A DNA stretch of 33,991 nt from Ureibacillus chungkukjangi (GCF_003217295.1 NZ_QJTJ01000031.1:1-33991), one strand, 5' to 3'; positions 8,019 to 16,765 are shown, numbered from the stretch's first letter. Notes: a model not told the origin generated them from the sequence alone. Numbers and translations are program-made.

Positions 8019-8060
8019 AAGTCATTCAATTCCATATGTGGAGTGAATGACTTTTCTTTT
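8019..8060 (+). terminator. Rho-independent terminator of the HEAT-repeat gene
   Basis: A 10-bp stem AAGTCATTCA (8019-8028)/TGAATGACTT (8044-8053) is followed by TTCTTTTTCT. Confidence 0.85.
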
Positions 8061-8083
8061 TCTCTAAAATGTAAAGATATCAC

Positions 8084-8411
8084 TCATTTTCGATATCGTT
8101 CTAATTCTTCTGCTGGATATGCATTCATCCAATGATAGGGCTGTAACTCATTTAGACTAGCAAATTTTAAAGTATTATCCGGAGTAGTCACGCCAACCAT
8201 GACATCAACACCCCAAAAACTAAGCCTTTCTTAACAGACACCGCATGCCGACAGTACCTTAAATGGACTATTTTCATTATCCCTTAAAACACACAAACAG
8301 TGAGTTACACTTACGTTGTACATATGTGCCTCACACATTCCTCCTACTTCAATACATGAAGTTAATCGAAATCTTTTCACTTTACCAGTAAAGTAAGAGC
8401 GAGCTGACTAC
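8084..8411 (-). pseudogene. cytidine deaminase remnant, copy A
   Basis: On the minus strand an interrupted frame reads RSYFTGKVKRFRLTSCIEVG, then GMCEAHMYNVSVTHCLCVLR, then KVLSACGVC, a TAA stop, ERLSFWGVDVMVGVTTPDNT and so on to a natural stop at 8084. ACGVC(Q)ERL corresponds to the zinc-binding C-x2-C box of cytidine deaminases. The stop replaces the Gln codon (CAA to TAA), and the Pro usually before the first Cys is Ala. Upstream of 8411 the frame meets a TAG and similarity ends, so the 5' part with the first catalytic motif is gone. The gene cannot make active enzyme. A second fragment lies at 11708-11881. Confidence 0.8.
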
Positions 8412-8729
8412 GCCTATTTGAAAGAATAGTCAGTTCATGATGGAGAGCCAAATACTTCCACACGACTGCATTTTTTATATATTTATCTATCAATTCAAAA
8501 GGATATAAAAAGTTCATTTCCAAATTAAAACCCTCTATTAATTTATAAATTAAAATTATATTTTACTACTTACTTATTACAAAAATCTTAAAGTAGAATT
8601 AGTCCCCCTTCCCTTACTCAAATTTTGTTAATTCTCTATTCGTTATACTAATACTTAATTTAGCTTGTATTTTCTCACCAAACTCATTTAAAAACTATTA
8701 TCCCGTTAAATTGCCCTTAAAAGGAAACA
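8412..8729. other. AT-rich intergenic stretch, no gene seen
   Basis: Between the deaminase remnant and the next terminator I find no frame with coding character and no clear promoter or repeat. It probably includes the decayed 5' part of the deaminase gene and old spacer. Confidence 0.4.
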
Positions 8730-8757
8730 GACGCTTTCCTTATTCAAGGAAAGCGTC
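8730..8757 (-). terminator. Rho-independent terminator of the six-TM protein gene
   Basis: A perfect 12-bp stem GACGCTTTCCTT/AAGGAAAGCGTC with a 4-base loop is followed on the minus strand by TGTTTCCTTTT. Confidence 0.8.
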
Positions 8758-8813
8758 CGATTGTTAAACATCACCTCTTCTATACAAATGAAAAAGTTTA
8801 AATAAAAATCGAT

Positions 8814-9473
8814 TCACTTATTTTTATGTCTTAATTTTTTTAACCCAATGTTAGTTTCATACCAAAGGATATATCCTAGCCAAATGAAAACTACTCCCAT
8901 CGGTAATGCTAATATTCGATCATAAGGGTGAGGAATGATTACGGTAGCCAAAGTAACTACAGCAGCAAGCGAAAGTAATATTCCAGCAAAGCGGGGAAAG
9001 ACATTAGCACGAAATGTTGCAATTCCTAGAAATAAGCCGCCAAGCATATACAGTACTCCTGCAATAGGGGCCAATATTGTGAAAACACCTAGATTAACCT
9101 CACTATTGTTCTCGTCAAATAGTCCTAACATTCCTTCTACAAACATGGGAGCCTCGTTTATAATCAGCGGGTAAACAAATGCTTCAATGAAACTAAAAGT
9201 CATTGAAATTAACCAAAACAGGTTGAATAATATAAATCCTATTAAACCAATCCAGCCTACCTCTTCAAGTTGTTTCATGTAAATCCCAATAATTCCTATA
9301 ATAAAGGAGAGGGACATAGCAATGCTTAAACAAGCAACTATCTGCCAGGAACTCGAAGTAACAAAAGTTAAATTTTCAGGTGGATGGATAAATTGAATGA
9401 CTGTGTATAAAACTCCTGCCAAAATTGCAAATAAGCCTGCAATTTTCTTGAAATTCATTCCTACTAAATTCAT
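8814..9473 (-). CDS. multi-pass membrane protein (DUF4386-like), unknown function
   Basis: A 219-residue protein with about six hydrophobic helices, starting KKIAGLFAILAGVLYTVIQF and including WIGLIGFILFNLFWLISMTF and ILAPIAGVLYMLGGLFLGIATF. The layout and glycine-rich helices resemble DUF4386-type proteins, by eye only. The start ATG follows GAGGGAG. It is divergent from an AraC/GyrI-like regulator 123 bp away, which may control it. No catalytic motif is visible. Confidence 0.75.
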   Translation of the reverse strand: MNLVGMNFKKIAGLFAILAGVLYTVIQFIHPPENLTFVTSSSWQIVACLSIAMSLSFIIGIIGIYMKQLEEVGWIGLIGFILFNLFWLISMTFSFIEAFVYPLIINEAPMFVEGMLGLFDENNSEVNLGVFTILAPIAGVLYMLGGLFLGIATFRANVFPRFAGILLSLAAVVTLATVIIPHPYDRILALPMGVVFIWLGYILWYETNIGLKKLRHKNK

Positions 9474-9596
9474 TTCAACTCCCTCGTTTCAAACCATTTG
9501 TCCATTTGTTCTCCTCCTTGATAATCCGAATTATTACTTTTTAGATTTCATATATTAAGCTAAAGATAATATAAAAAGATAGAAAGAAGTGACGTT

Positions 9597-10466
9597 GTGG
9601 AACATTATGAATTAATTGAAAATGCATTAGTCTATATTGAGGATAATATAGAAAAATCTTTATCATTAGAATCTGTATCAAATCACTTCAATATTTCGAA
9701 ATTCTATTTTCATAGACTTTTTTCCGCAATGACTGGTTACTCATTTAACAACTACTTACTTTCTAGAAGATTAAATAAGTCTGTTAATCTAATTCAAAAC
9801 GAAAAGTTATCGTTAACAGACATTGCATATTTACTTAACTTTGGGACTCCATCATCTTTCACTCGCGCCTTTAAAAAACAATACGGGATAGCTCCTAGCA
9901 AACTGAAAGAAAACACGACGACGATCAATGAATCTCCTATTCCTTTAGTAGTAAAGAAACCGATTAAAAACATAAATGGTGATATAGTCACCGATTTTAC
10001 CCTAGTAGAATTCAATGCAATTCGAGTTTGTGGGATAGCATTTGAAGTTGATTTAGCAACTGAAAATTATAAGTTGAAAATTCGTTCTCATTCGAGAATG
10101 CTATTAGATAATATTAATCAATCTATTAATGGCCCTTGCTATGTTATTTACTCAAATTGTCAGCCGAATTCAACAAAATTTAATGTTTTGTTCGGTATTC
10201 CATACGATATCCAGATTAACAAACCATATTACTTTACCAATGATATACCTTCAATATTTTGTGCTAAATTTCAATATTCTGGTGACATCCTGGATATAGG
10301 GGATGTTCTTACTAATGACTTTGCTAGATTCTTAAAGATTTCCAAATTAGAAGCAGAACAATCCGATATAGAAATGATTCAAGCTTTTGAGAACGTTCAT
10401 CAGCTTGATTCATCCTATCATCTCTACGTACCAATAAAAAAACATCCGATTGATTTAGAATGTTAA
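9597..10466 (+). CDS. AraC-type regulator with GyrI-like effector domain
   Basis: A 289-residue protein from a GTG start behind AGAAAGAAGTG. Two helix-turn-helix units are at the N-terminus (about 5-105: LSLESVSNHFNISKFYFHRLF and LSLTDIAYLLNFGTPSSFTRAF, then YGIAPSKLKE). A C-terminal domain (about 125-285) has the look of a GyrI/Bmr-type small-molecule binding fold (VCGIAFEVDLA, CAKFQYSGDI). The order HTH then GyrI-like is that of Rob and related multidrug-responsive activators. Its likely target is the divergent membrane gene. The ligand is unknown. Confidence 0.88.
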   Translation: MEHYELIENALVYIEDNIEKSLSLESVSNHFNISKFYFHRLFSAMTGYSFNNYLLSRRLNKSVNLIQNEKLSLTDIAYLLNFGTPSSFTRAFKKQYGIAPSKLKENTTTINESPIPLVVKKPIKNINGDIVTDFTLVEFNAIRVCGIAFEVDLATENYKLKIRSHSRMLLDNINQSINGPCYVIYSNCQPNSTKFNVLFGIPYDIQINKPYYFTNDIPSIFCAKFQYSGDILDIGDVLTNDFARFLKISKLEAEQSDIEMIQAFENVHQLDSSYHLYVPIKKHPIDLEC

Positions 10467-10721
10467 AGTCGCTTTTTCCTCCGTCCTATTATTTTTTATT
10501 ACTGTAAATATAAAATAACATCAAAAGAGTATGTAGACTTTCCACATCTTGCTGTAATTATAATTAGAGCATAAAGGGTTTATTCATCACTATAATTTTG
10601 GGATTAAGTTCACTTAATAAGCACCCATTAACCAAAAAATGGCATAGAGTGTTTATCTCTAAGCCTTTTTGCTCGTAATTATTCCATTCTTAAATAGAGT
10701 ATCCCACTTAATACAACATCA

Positions 10722-11480
10722 TTAATTCAGCTTATTCCTTAGATACTCCTCGTAGGAAATTATTCCCTTTTTTTGCATAGGGTTTGTATTTTTTCCTTCA
10801 ATTAAAGAATTGTATAGTTTTCCTGAGAAAGGAATGCTTAAAACATTATTGGTTTCATTGGTAATCTTAATTTTCAACTCCGCCATTTCTCTTAATGTCA
10901 TTATATCCGGACCACAAAAATCATCTAATTTTCCTTGTGGGCCTTTATTCACTAAGTCGATTAAATGTCTGGCAAATTCATTTACATCCACGCTTTGAAA
11001 TTTGATCCTTCCAGGGATTATATATCTTCCAAATAAAGGTTTTGATAAAAGTAAATTATCAACGAAGCTATGAAACTGAGTTGCACGAGCAATTGTATAC
11101 GGTAGAGAACTATCCTTTAATAATTCTTCTGCTTTGTATTTAAGTCTATAATACTTGAAGGGGATTTCCTCAATCCCTACAATTGATGGATAAATAAAAA
11201 GTTTTATATGATGCAACTTACTTAAAAATCTTTCAAATCCAATAACCTCGATGTCTTTAGATTTATTGACCGGACTAGTAGCTGCATGAATAATTACATC
11301 AACATCTTTTACTGCTTCTTCTAATCCGTCACCAGATAATAAATCGCTATAAACCCATTTGAAGTCTACTCCTTCAGGTTTTCTTCTCGAAGTTATTTTT
11401 ACTTTATAATCTAAACCTTTTAATTGCTTTAACAAAGCGGAACCTAATTGTCCGGTTGAACCAGTTACAAGTATTCTCAA
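10722..11480 (-). CDS. NAD(P)-binding, NmrA-like SDR family protein
   Basis: The frame is open from ATG 11495, but TTG 11480 lies 6 bases after GGGAGAG and gives the expected family start MRILVTGSTGQLGSALL, so I prefer it (252 residues). The GxxGxxG dinucleotide motif is at the N-terminus. The HAATSPVN segment and the mid-protein PYTIARATQFHSFVDNL fit atypical extended SDRs (NmrA/HSCARG-like), which often lack the catalytic Tyr-x3-Lys and act as redox sensors or reductases of uncertain substrate. YYRLKYKAEELL could supply a Tyr-Lys pair. It stands alone on its strand. Confidence 0.87.
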   Translation of the reverse strand: MRILVTGSTGQLGSALLKQLKGLDYKVKITSRRKPEGVDFKWVYSDLLSGDGLEEAVKDVDVIIHAATSPVNKSKDIEVIGFERFLSKLHHIKLFIYPSIVGIEEIPFKYYRLKYKAEELLKDSSLPYTIARATQFHSFVDNLLLSKPLFGRYIIPGRIKFQSVDVNEFARHLIDLVNKGPQGKLDDFCGPDIMTLREMAELKIKITNETNNVLSIPFSGKLYNSLIEGKNTNPMQKKGIISYEEYLRNKLN

Positions 11481-11707
11481 GTACAACTCTCCCATTCAAA
11501 TGGATTATCTTTATAATGTAATATTCTACAGTTGGTTACTTTATTCAACTAACGTTCCCACTAGTTTAAGGCAGCCTTCCGCCCTCCTTTCACCAAAATT
11601 ATAGTGTGTGATACTTATATAGCTTTAATTACTTATTCGTTACAAGATTTATAGTTTTTTATTCTAGTTTTCTTAATCTTTTCTCCCTATCCAATCTTCT
11701 TACATAA

Positions 11708-11881
11708 TCATTTTTGATAATGTTCCAATTCTTCTGCTGGATATGCAATCGCCCAATGATAGGGTTGCAACGCATTTAGACTAACAAATTTTAAAGTATT
11801 ATCTGGAGTCGTAACGCCAACCATGACATCAACACCCCGAAAACGTAACCTTTCTTGACAGACACCACATGGTGAAAGAAC
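11708..11881 (-). pseudogene. cytidine deaminase C-terminal fragment, copy B
   Basis: The frame reads VLSPCGVCQERLRFRGVDVM, then VGVTTPDNTLKFVSLNALQP, and ends EELEHYQK and TGA at 11708. The zinc box PCGVCQERL is intact here, unlike copy A, but the frame is cut by a TAG immediately 5' at 11882-11884, with the ASCH gene end 30 bases further on. Only about 58 residues remain, so it is a dead fragment. Over the shared region the two copies are very similar, which indicates a duplicated gene. Confidence 0.8.
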
Positions 11882-11910
11882 CTATTAGAATTTAAAATTA
11901 GTTAACTTTT

Positions 11911-12354
11911 TTATTTCGAATATACTTTTTTAAAACGCTCACATACCACCACCATATCTGGTGAAAATTCTATATCATACTCTTTTAATAATTCGGTAAA
12001 GAATTTTTCATGTGCTTGCCACCAATATTGATAATCTCCTTCTCCTTCTGCTAAAGCGAATTCCTCAGTAACCTCATTCATCGGAAGTACTTCAACAGAT
12101 TGGATTTGAATAACAGCGACTGGCTCTTCCTGACCATCTAAAACAATATAATATTCCCCAGCTTCAGGAATAGGCGCCTTTTCTAGCTCATAAAACACAT
12201 AACCCGAAGTCGTTGCTGTCTTCTTTCCTTGTACAACCAACTCCGCTAACCAATCAGCGGAAGCGCCAAATTGAAAAGCATCTTTATATTTAATCTCAAA
12301 TTGATTCGTTGCTATACAAAATTCATTCCAAAAATCTTGAACTCTATTATTCAT
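11911..12354 (-). CDS. ASCH domain protein
   Basis: A 147-residue protein with typical ASCH features: FGASADWLAELVVQGKKTATTS near the N-terminus, then EAGEYYIVLDGQEEPVAVIQ and the conserved ALAEGEGDYQYWWQAHEKFF, ending DMVVVCERFKKVY. ASCH domains share the PUA-like fold and are thought to bind RNA; some relatives act on modified nucleosides (amidohydrolase YqfB type). It is monocistronic. The exact substrate cannot be told from sequence. Confidence 0.9.
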   Translation of the reverse strand: MNNRVQDFWNEFCIATNQFEIKYKDAFQFGASADWLAELVVQGKKTATTSGYVFYELEKAPIPEAGEYYIVLDGQEEPVAVIQIQSVEVLPMNEVTEEFALAEGEGDYQYWWQAHEKFFTELLKEYDIEFSPDMVVVCERFKKVYSK

Positions 12355-12513
12355 TTATTATCATCCTTTTATCATTATCTACTTTCTTAGGTTATTCCTT
12401 AATTTTACATTATAACAACTAGTATACAATTAGTAATTCTTTAAAATAATTGAACAACTAACACTTTATCTACAGATTTTGTTAAGCCACCTCAATCAGT
12501 ACCCATAAAAAAA

Positions 12514-12533
12514 GCATCAAAATAAATTGATGC
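12514..12533 (-). terminator. Rho-independent terminator of the lipoprotein gene
   Basis: GCATCAA/TTGATGC stem with a 6-base loop, followed on the minus strand by TTTTTTT, directly past the stop codon of the signal-peptidase-like gene. Confidence 0.85.
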
Positions 12534-12540
12534 CGATTTA

Positions 12541-13149
12541 TTAATTCAGTTGGTTGGTGTATCCCATCACTTTTCCAATAATTTGTTCTTCTGTTACTAC
12601 GATCCTCTTACCTCGAAACCAATCATCCCCAATTAGATAATATTCATTATCAGAAAGTTCTATTTCCTCCATATTAAGCTCAAATATTTCATTCTTCGCT
12701 TCCTCATTATATTCTGATCCAGCTTCGTCCATCTTTTTAAAGTAATTTTCTTTATCTAAACCAGTTCTATGGGCTTTACCGTAAAAAGTGTCTAACTTAA
12801 GCCCATTAATATAAATCTGTCCTTTAGTGATCTTTACTTTTTCCCCAGGTAGAGCAACCACCCTAGATATGTCTTGGTCATTTTCTTCATTTTCAAAAGA
12901 AATAACATCTCCTCTTGAGATGTCAGTTGTATTCACATTTGATTCAATCGCTAGAGTCTTATCAGAATAATCATGATTTCCTCTGTCCATATTATCGTAC
13001 ATGTGGTGGTATGTTATCATCTCAGCTGTAACATGTTCAATTGTTGCAATGTCAGGTTTTGAATTTTCATCTGTTATTGTTTCAGATGATACATTAGAGC
13101 AGCCAACCAACATAATTAACGAAACAATAAAAAGCGTCCATAACTTCAT
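12541..13149 (-). CDS. lipoprotein with a degenerate signal peptidase I (S26) fold
   Basis: 202 residues with a lipoprotein signal peptide and lipobox LVGC (Cys17), so it is probably anchored outside the membrane. The core carries S26 boxes: ISRGDVISF, SRVVALPGEKVKI, GQIYINGLKLD and LIGDDWFRGKRI. However, the nucleophile motif S-M-x-P is not found (HHMYDNMDRGN stands near its place), and the catalytic Lys of the usual V-K-R box is Ser in DISRVVALPGE. I infer it is catalytically dead as a signal peptidase. It may be a binding or inhibitory homolog. It stands alone, next to the second SpoIIP gene. Confidence 0.8.
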   Translation of the reverse strand: MKLWTLFIVSLIMLVGCSNVSSETITDENSKPDIATIEHVTAEMITYHHMYDNMDRGNHDYSDKTLAIESNVNTTDISRGDVISFENEENDQDISRVVALPGEKVKITKGQIYINGLKLDTFYGKAHRTGLDKENYFKKMDEAGSEYNEEAKNEIFELNMEEIELSDNEYYLIGDDWFRGKRIVVTEEQIIGKVMGYTNQLN

Positions 13150-13368
13150 TAAATTCCACCTTCTTAGATAATTTAAAAAACCTTTAAATTTTTTCTCTTA
13201 CTATCATTCTTTATCAGTGTCTATATTTCTTGATTGATAAAAGTTAAACATGCTGTAAGTAATAAAATCATCATAAGATTCTATATCTTTCGTAACATCG
13301 GTAAAAAAGATGCCCAACTTTTGTGAACATCCTTCAAAATTAATATTTGCAAAACTTTTGGCGTCACC

Positions 13369-14418
13369 TTACTCTTCACCACGCCAATAGAATTCACTTA
13401 CCACTTCAGCAAAAGCTTCAGTAGAACGATGAAGTTCCTCAACAGTATTATCTACACCGCCAATTTCAAGAATGATGGAATTTGGAGAAAGATCTTGATT
13501 ATATATTCCATTTCCTTGACTACTACTTTTTTGTAAAATTCCTTTTGATAATCCTGGATATAAAGTATCTAACATTGTTTGTAATTCATTTGCAAACGCA
13601 AGATTCTTTTCATAATCTGCATGTCCAGTACCCACCACAAATAATAATCTAGCATACTTTAAACCGTTAATTTCAATTGAAGTATCCCTTTTTCTTAAAG
13701 AGTCACGATGTACATCAATAAAATAGTCCAAATCTCCACTTTCACTTTGTGCAGCTTTTACTATTTCTCCTGATAAATCATATGAATTTCCATAAATTAA
13801 ATTTTTTGTCTCTAAAAGTTGTACTATATCTGAAGTATCAACTTTAGTTCCTACACCATAACTTTCCAATGCTCTACCTAGCATTTTTCCAACTAAAGTA
13901 ATATTGGCTATTGAATGATAAGCTTCTTCTGGTTTAAATGTATTTTTAAGATAGGGCAAAAATGATTCTCTACTATGAGTATGATAGATGTAAACGACAT
14001 CTTTTCCAAAAGTAGCCTGCATTTCAGGTCTTTTGGATGATTTCATATTTTCAAAAATAACATCTATGTTTTCAAATTTAAGTTCTCTATTCTCAAATAG
14101 AGTCTTCATTGAGGGTTGATATTCATCTCGCTCTGGTGAACCTAAGTTATTATCTATTTCTATTTCTGTATTTTGACCAAATGGATTATTAGGTTTCTTA
14201 AAATAATTTGAACCTTCACTAGAATTACTTTTTTCTGGTAAATTAGTTTCATCGAGAGTTTCACTGTTTTCATTTTTATTAGATTCATTAAAAAACATGA
14301 GCCATAGAAAACCCAGTAACCAAAGGAAAAATAATAATAATGCAAAATATAATAGAAGTACTAGTATAGTTCTTTTTTTTGCACTAGCCTTTTTATTCTG
14401 TTTTAATTTTGTAGACAT
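13369..14418 (-). CDS. stage II sporulation protein P (SpoIIP) family, putative amidase
   Basis: 349 residues: a short basic cytoplasmic N-terminus, one TM helix (about 18-40), a low-complexity Asn/Ser/Glu-rich linker, then the SpoIIP domain. Key motifs are VVYIYHTHSRESF, DYFIDVHRDSLRKR, YARLLFVVGTGH and NQDLSPNSIILEIGGVDNT, so the His, Asp and late Glu positions of the family are all kept. SpoIIP cleaves peptidoglycan stem peptides with SpoIID during forespore engulfment. The N-terminal part is shorter and of different make-up from the engulfment protein, so it may be an accessory paralog. The ribosome site is weak (AAGGAT about 15 bases upstream). It differs clearly from the copy at 1092, which lost the late Glu. 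Confidence 0.88.
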   Translation of the reverse strand: MSTKLKQNKKASAKKRTILVLLLYFALLLFFLWLLGFLWLMFFNESNKNENSETLDETNLPEKSNSSEGSNYFKKPNNPFGQNTEIEIDNNLGSPERDEYQPSMKTLFENRELKFENIDVIFENMKSSKRPEMQATFGKDVVYIYHTHSRESFLPYLKNTFKPEEAYHSIANITLVGKMLGRALESYGVGTKVDTSDIVQLLETKNLIYGNSYDLSGEIVKAAQSESGDLDYFIDVHRDSLRKRDTSIEINGLKYARLLFVVGTGHADYEKNLAFANELQTMLDTLYPGLSKGILQKSSSQGNGIYNQDLSPNSIILEIGGVDNTVEELHRSTEAFAEVVSEFYWRGEE

Positions 14419-14547
14419 TCAGTTACTTCTATCCTTCCCTGACTCACAATTATTAGATTCAAATATTAATAATTATACGTATTTTAGTAGTAACAATTAA
14501 ATTAAATTAAGAGCATTTACGAATAAATTTTTAACTACCTACCTATT

Positions 14548-15071
14548 TTATTTGAGTTTTAATTTCCAAATAAGAAAACAAAACACTAGAATAACAATAA
14601 TAATTTGGAATTCTAAATCAATCAGCATTAACCCATAAATTGCAGTTGCTTCCATTAGTATGGAGGGTACTTTTCCAATTGTACTTGCTACTGCAAATAA
14701 GCTAAGGGAAACTTTTGAAAATGCAGCTCCCAATGTTACTGCCCCTGATGGAATAAATGGCATAATTCTTAAAAATAGAATCATCCAAAAAGCATTTATT
14801 CCTTCAAGTTTTTTTATTTTCTCAATTAACCTTGTTGAGTTTTTTTTAACCTCCATTTTTTTAATCCTTTTCTATATAAAACAAAGCTTATAATTGCACC
14901 TAATGCTTCTCCGATAATAGATACTATAAATCCACCATACAGGCCAAAATAGGAAAGATTAGCAAAGGTAATAAATGCACTGGGTAAAACTCCAGTAATA
15001 CTAATCAATATGTTAATTAATATACTTACAAAGATAGAAAAAATGCCAGCTTGGCTTAAAATTCCCATCAT
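14548..15071 (-). pseudogene. TVP38/TMEM64 (VTT domain) membrane protein split by a frameshift
   Basis: The first frame (15071-14826) gives VLPSAFITFANLSYFGLYGG, then GEALGAIISFVLYRKG. The second frame (to 14548) continues with LRIMPFIPSGAVTLGAAFSK and GKVPSILMEA. Together they make one VTT/DedA-superfamily domain, including the reentrant-loop motifs. The switch occurs in an A8 run of the sense strand (14847-14840); nine A would give one continuous reading frame. TVP38 proteins are putative lipid or small-molecule membrane transporters. It may be a true pseudogene, a sequencing slip, or a gene rescued by slippage at the A-run. Confidence 0.8.
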
Positions 15072-15099
15072 AATACCAACTCATTTTCATAATTTTTTT

Positions 15100-15243
15100 G
15101 TTGATGGCGTCAATAATCAGGATCACGCAGAAAATTAGGTGCTGATTGAGCTAGGGGACATAGATAATAATGAAGAGGAAATCATTCGTACTCAATCAGT
15201 TCCTTCAAAAGCTATTTCAATTATCTTTAAGAACCAATCTTAA
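15100..15243 (+). pseudogene. SpoIIP C-terminal remnant
   Basis: On the plus strand, in one frame: VDGVNNQDHAEN, a TAG stop, VLIELGDIDNNEEEIIRTQS and then SIIFKNQS and TAA. This matches the last part of the SpoIIP domain seen in the neighbouring gene (YNQDLSPNSIILEIGGVDNT...), including the late Glu. About 47 codons survive with an internal stop. It is opposite in strand to the intact SpoIIP gene 0.7 kb away, so it is a separate old copy and not a duplicated tail of that gene in place. Confidence 0.65.
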
Positions 15244-15289
15244 CGGAAACTATTAATTAATTTCAGATAAATTAAATATTTCAAATTAT

Positions 15290-15321
15290 AAAGTACACCT
15301 TAAACTTTCAAGGTGTACTTT
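15290..15321. terminator. hairpin after the YdhK-like gene
   Basis: A perfect 12-bp stem AAAGTACACCTT/AAGGTGTACTTT with an 8-base loop, 9 bases past the stop codon of the minus-strand lipoprotein gene. T-runs on either side are short, so termination strength is uncertain. Confidence 0.65.
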
Positions 15322-15329
15322 GTTGAGAA

Positions 15330-15959
15330 TTATTCAACGGCTAGTTCAGTTTCTGTTAACCATTTATGATTTGTTACTTCAACGCCTGTTGTGGAAGTAT
15401 AATCTACCATATAGACTGTTGTTTCTTCTGCACTATCAATTGTTGCAGTTGCTCCTTGCATCCCTTCCATGTGATCTGCATTAATCGTTACTTCTTCACC
15501 TTGTTTAAATGGTTCTTCTCCTGCTCCTTCTAACTCTTCATGGATTACCCACTTATGATTTGTTACTGGCTCTCCACCATTTGTAGGAGTATAGGAAACA
15601 GTATAAACGGTAGTATCATAAGCCCCTACGATTGTAGCTTCAGCACCATTCATGCCTTCCATGTGATCAGCTTGAATTATCGCTTTACTACTAACTGGAA
15701 AAGCAGGATCTGCTGATTCTTCTAATCCTTCTGGTATTTCAGCATCTCCTGAGTGATTCATTGAGGAATAATCTGTGTCCTCTATTCCTTCAGATTCATC
15801 AGTATCTTCCATGCCCTCCATGTCATGCCCTGTCATCTCATTTGTTTCTTCTTGAGCTGTTTCATTTTGATTTGCCTCATCATTATTATTTCCTGAGCAT
15901 GCTGAAAGCATTAAAGCTGCAGATAATGAAATAACACTTATCATAATTTTATTAGTCAT
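15330..15959 (-). CDS. YdhK-like lipoprotein (DUF1541 repeats)
   Basis: Start at ATG 15959, preceded by GGGAGGAA; an earlier in-frame ATG has no such site. 209 residues: signal peptide with lipobox LSAC (Cys21), an acidic Met/His/Glu-rich linker (about 22-75), then two tandem DUF1541 units, each with ADHMEGM(N/Q)GA, a TTVY(T/M)V strand and VTNHKW. B. subtilis YdhK has this architecture and such proteins often sit with copper-resistance genes. The Met/His motifs could bind metal, which is inference. It lies between a SpoIIP remnant and the copper-related block. Confidence 0.88.
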   Translation of the reverse strand: MTNKIMISVISLSAALMLSACSGNNNDEANQNETAQEETNEMTGHDMEGMEDTDESEGIEDTDYSSMNHSGDAEIPEGLEESADPAFPVSSKAIIQADHMEGMNGAEATIVGAYDTTVYTVSYTPTNGGEPVTNHKWVIHEELEGAGEEPFKQGEEVTINADHMEGMQGATATIDSAEETTVYMVDYTSTTGVEVTNHKWLTETELAVE

Positions 15960-16087
15960 TATAAATTCCTCCCAATTAATTATCATTATTTATTTTTTCC
16001 TACTTCTCGTAGTATAAACTTTAAATTTGCAAAAAATATGCAGAATAACTTCTTCTTTTATTAATTACGTTTGCTGAAATGACAAAT

Positions 16088-16130
16088 AAAAACAAAGTTA
16101 TTCTACATATTGTAGATTAGCTTTGTTTTT
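16088..16130. terminator. bidirectional terminator
   Basis: AAAAACAAAG (16088-16097) pairs with CTTTGTTTTT (16121-16130), and an inner TCTACA/TGTAGA extends the stem. It follows the minus-strand gene at 16162. Confidence 0.8.
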
Positions 16131-16161
16131 ATCGAAATTCTTAGATTATGCATGGTTCATC

Positions 16162-16527
16162 TTAGTTAAAAAATTTTAATAGGAAATATAGCATTATACA
16201 TAGAAAACTAATTCCTAAAAGCGAAAAACTTATCCATTTAAAATCGTCTCGTTTTTGTAATTTTTTATATTCTTTATAACTAATTTCTCCATTGGCAAAT
16301 TTTAAACCAAAAGAATCGGGGTTTACAACATAACAGTTATTACATTTATCTTGGAGAATAAGCTTTGTAATAAGATTCTTCCTATCCCATTGTTTCTTTA
16401 ATATTTGAGAAGTTAAATATGTTCCCTCTATTCCTTCTATTCTTACGATTGTAAATAATGAACTTTTATTTATTTCCTCATACATTTTATATGCATACTG
16501 TTCAATAAAATCATTATTAACACACAA
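16162..16527 (-). CDS. small protein with C-terminal TM helix, unknown function
   Basis: About 121 residues from TTG 16527, placed 6 bases after GAGGTG; GTG 16536 in the same frame is also possible but overlaps that site. It has a soluble region with a CNNC pair (DKCNNCYVVNPDSFG) and ends in one hydrophobic helix (ISFSLLGISFLCIMLYFLLKFF). The C-x2-C could be redox or metal-binding. I recognise no family. It has its own terminator downstream. Confidence 0.65.
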   Translation of the reverse strand: MCVNNDFIEQYAYKMYEEINKSSLFTIVRIEGIEGTYLTSQILKKQWDRKNLITKLILQDKCNNCYVVNPDSFGLKFANGEISYKEYKKLQKRDDFKWISFSLLGISFLCIMLYFLLKFFN

Positions 16528-16603
16528 CACCTTCACCTCGTTATTTTTTTGGATTCATTTTATATATTGTATTCTTTGATACTATAATACTTTAATAATA
16601 AAA

Positions 16604-16629
16604 AATTCGCATAAGTATCAATGCGAATT
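16604..16629 (-). terminator. hairpin terminator, minus strand
   Basis: AATTCGCAT (16604-16612)/ATGCGAATT (16621-16629), followed on the minus strand by TTTTTATTATT. The only minus-strand frame leading into it is a 21-codon reading (MKAYLFLTDISFTKQFKDIM, then Q and stop, about 16703-16638), so it may mark the end of a lost gene. Confidence 0.65.
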
Positions 16630-16765
16630 AATTACTTTACTGCATAATGTCTTTGAATTGTTTAGTAAATGATATATCAGTTAAAAATAAGTAAGCCTTC
16701 ATTTAATCCTAATGTGTTCGAATTAACAATTTTAAAATGTAAAGTTTAAATATACATTAGCGGGG

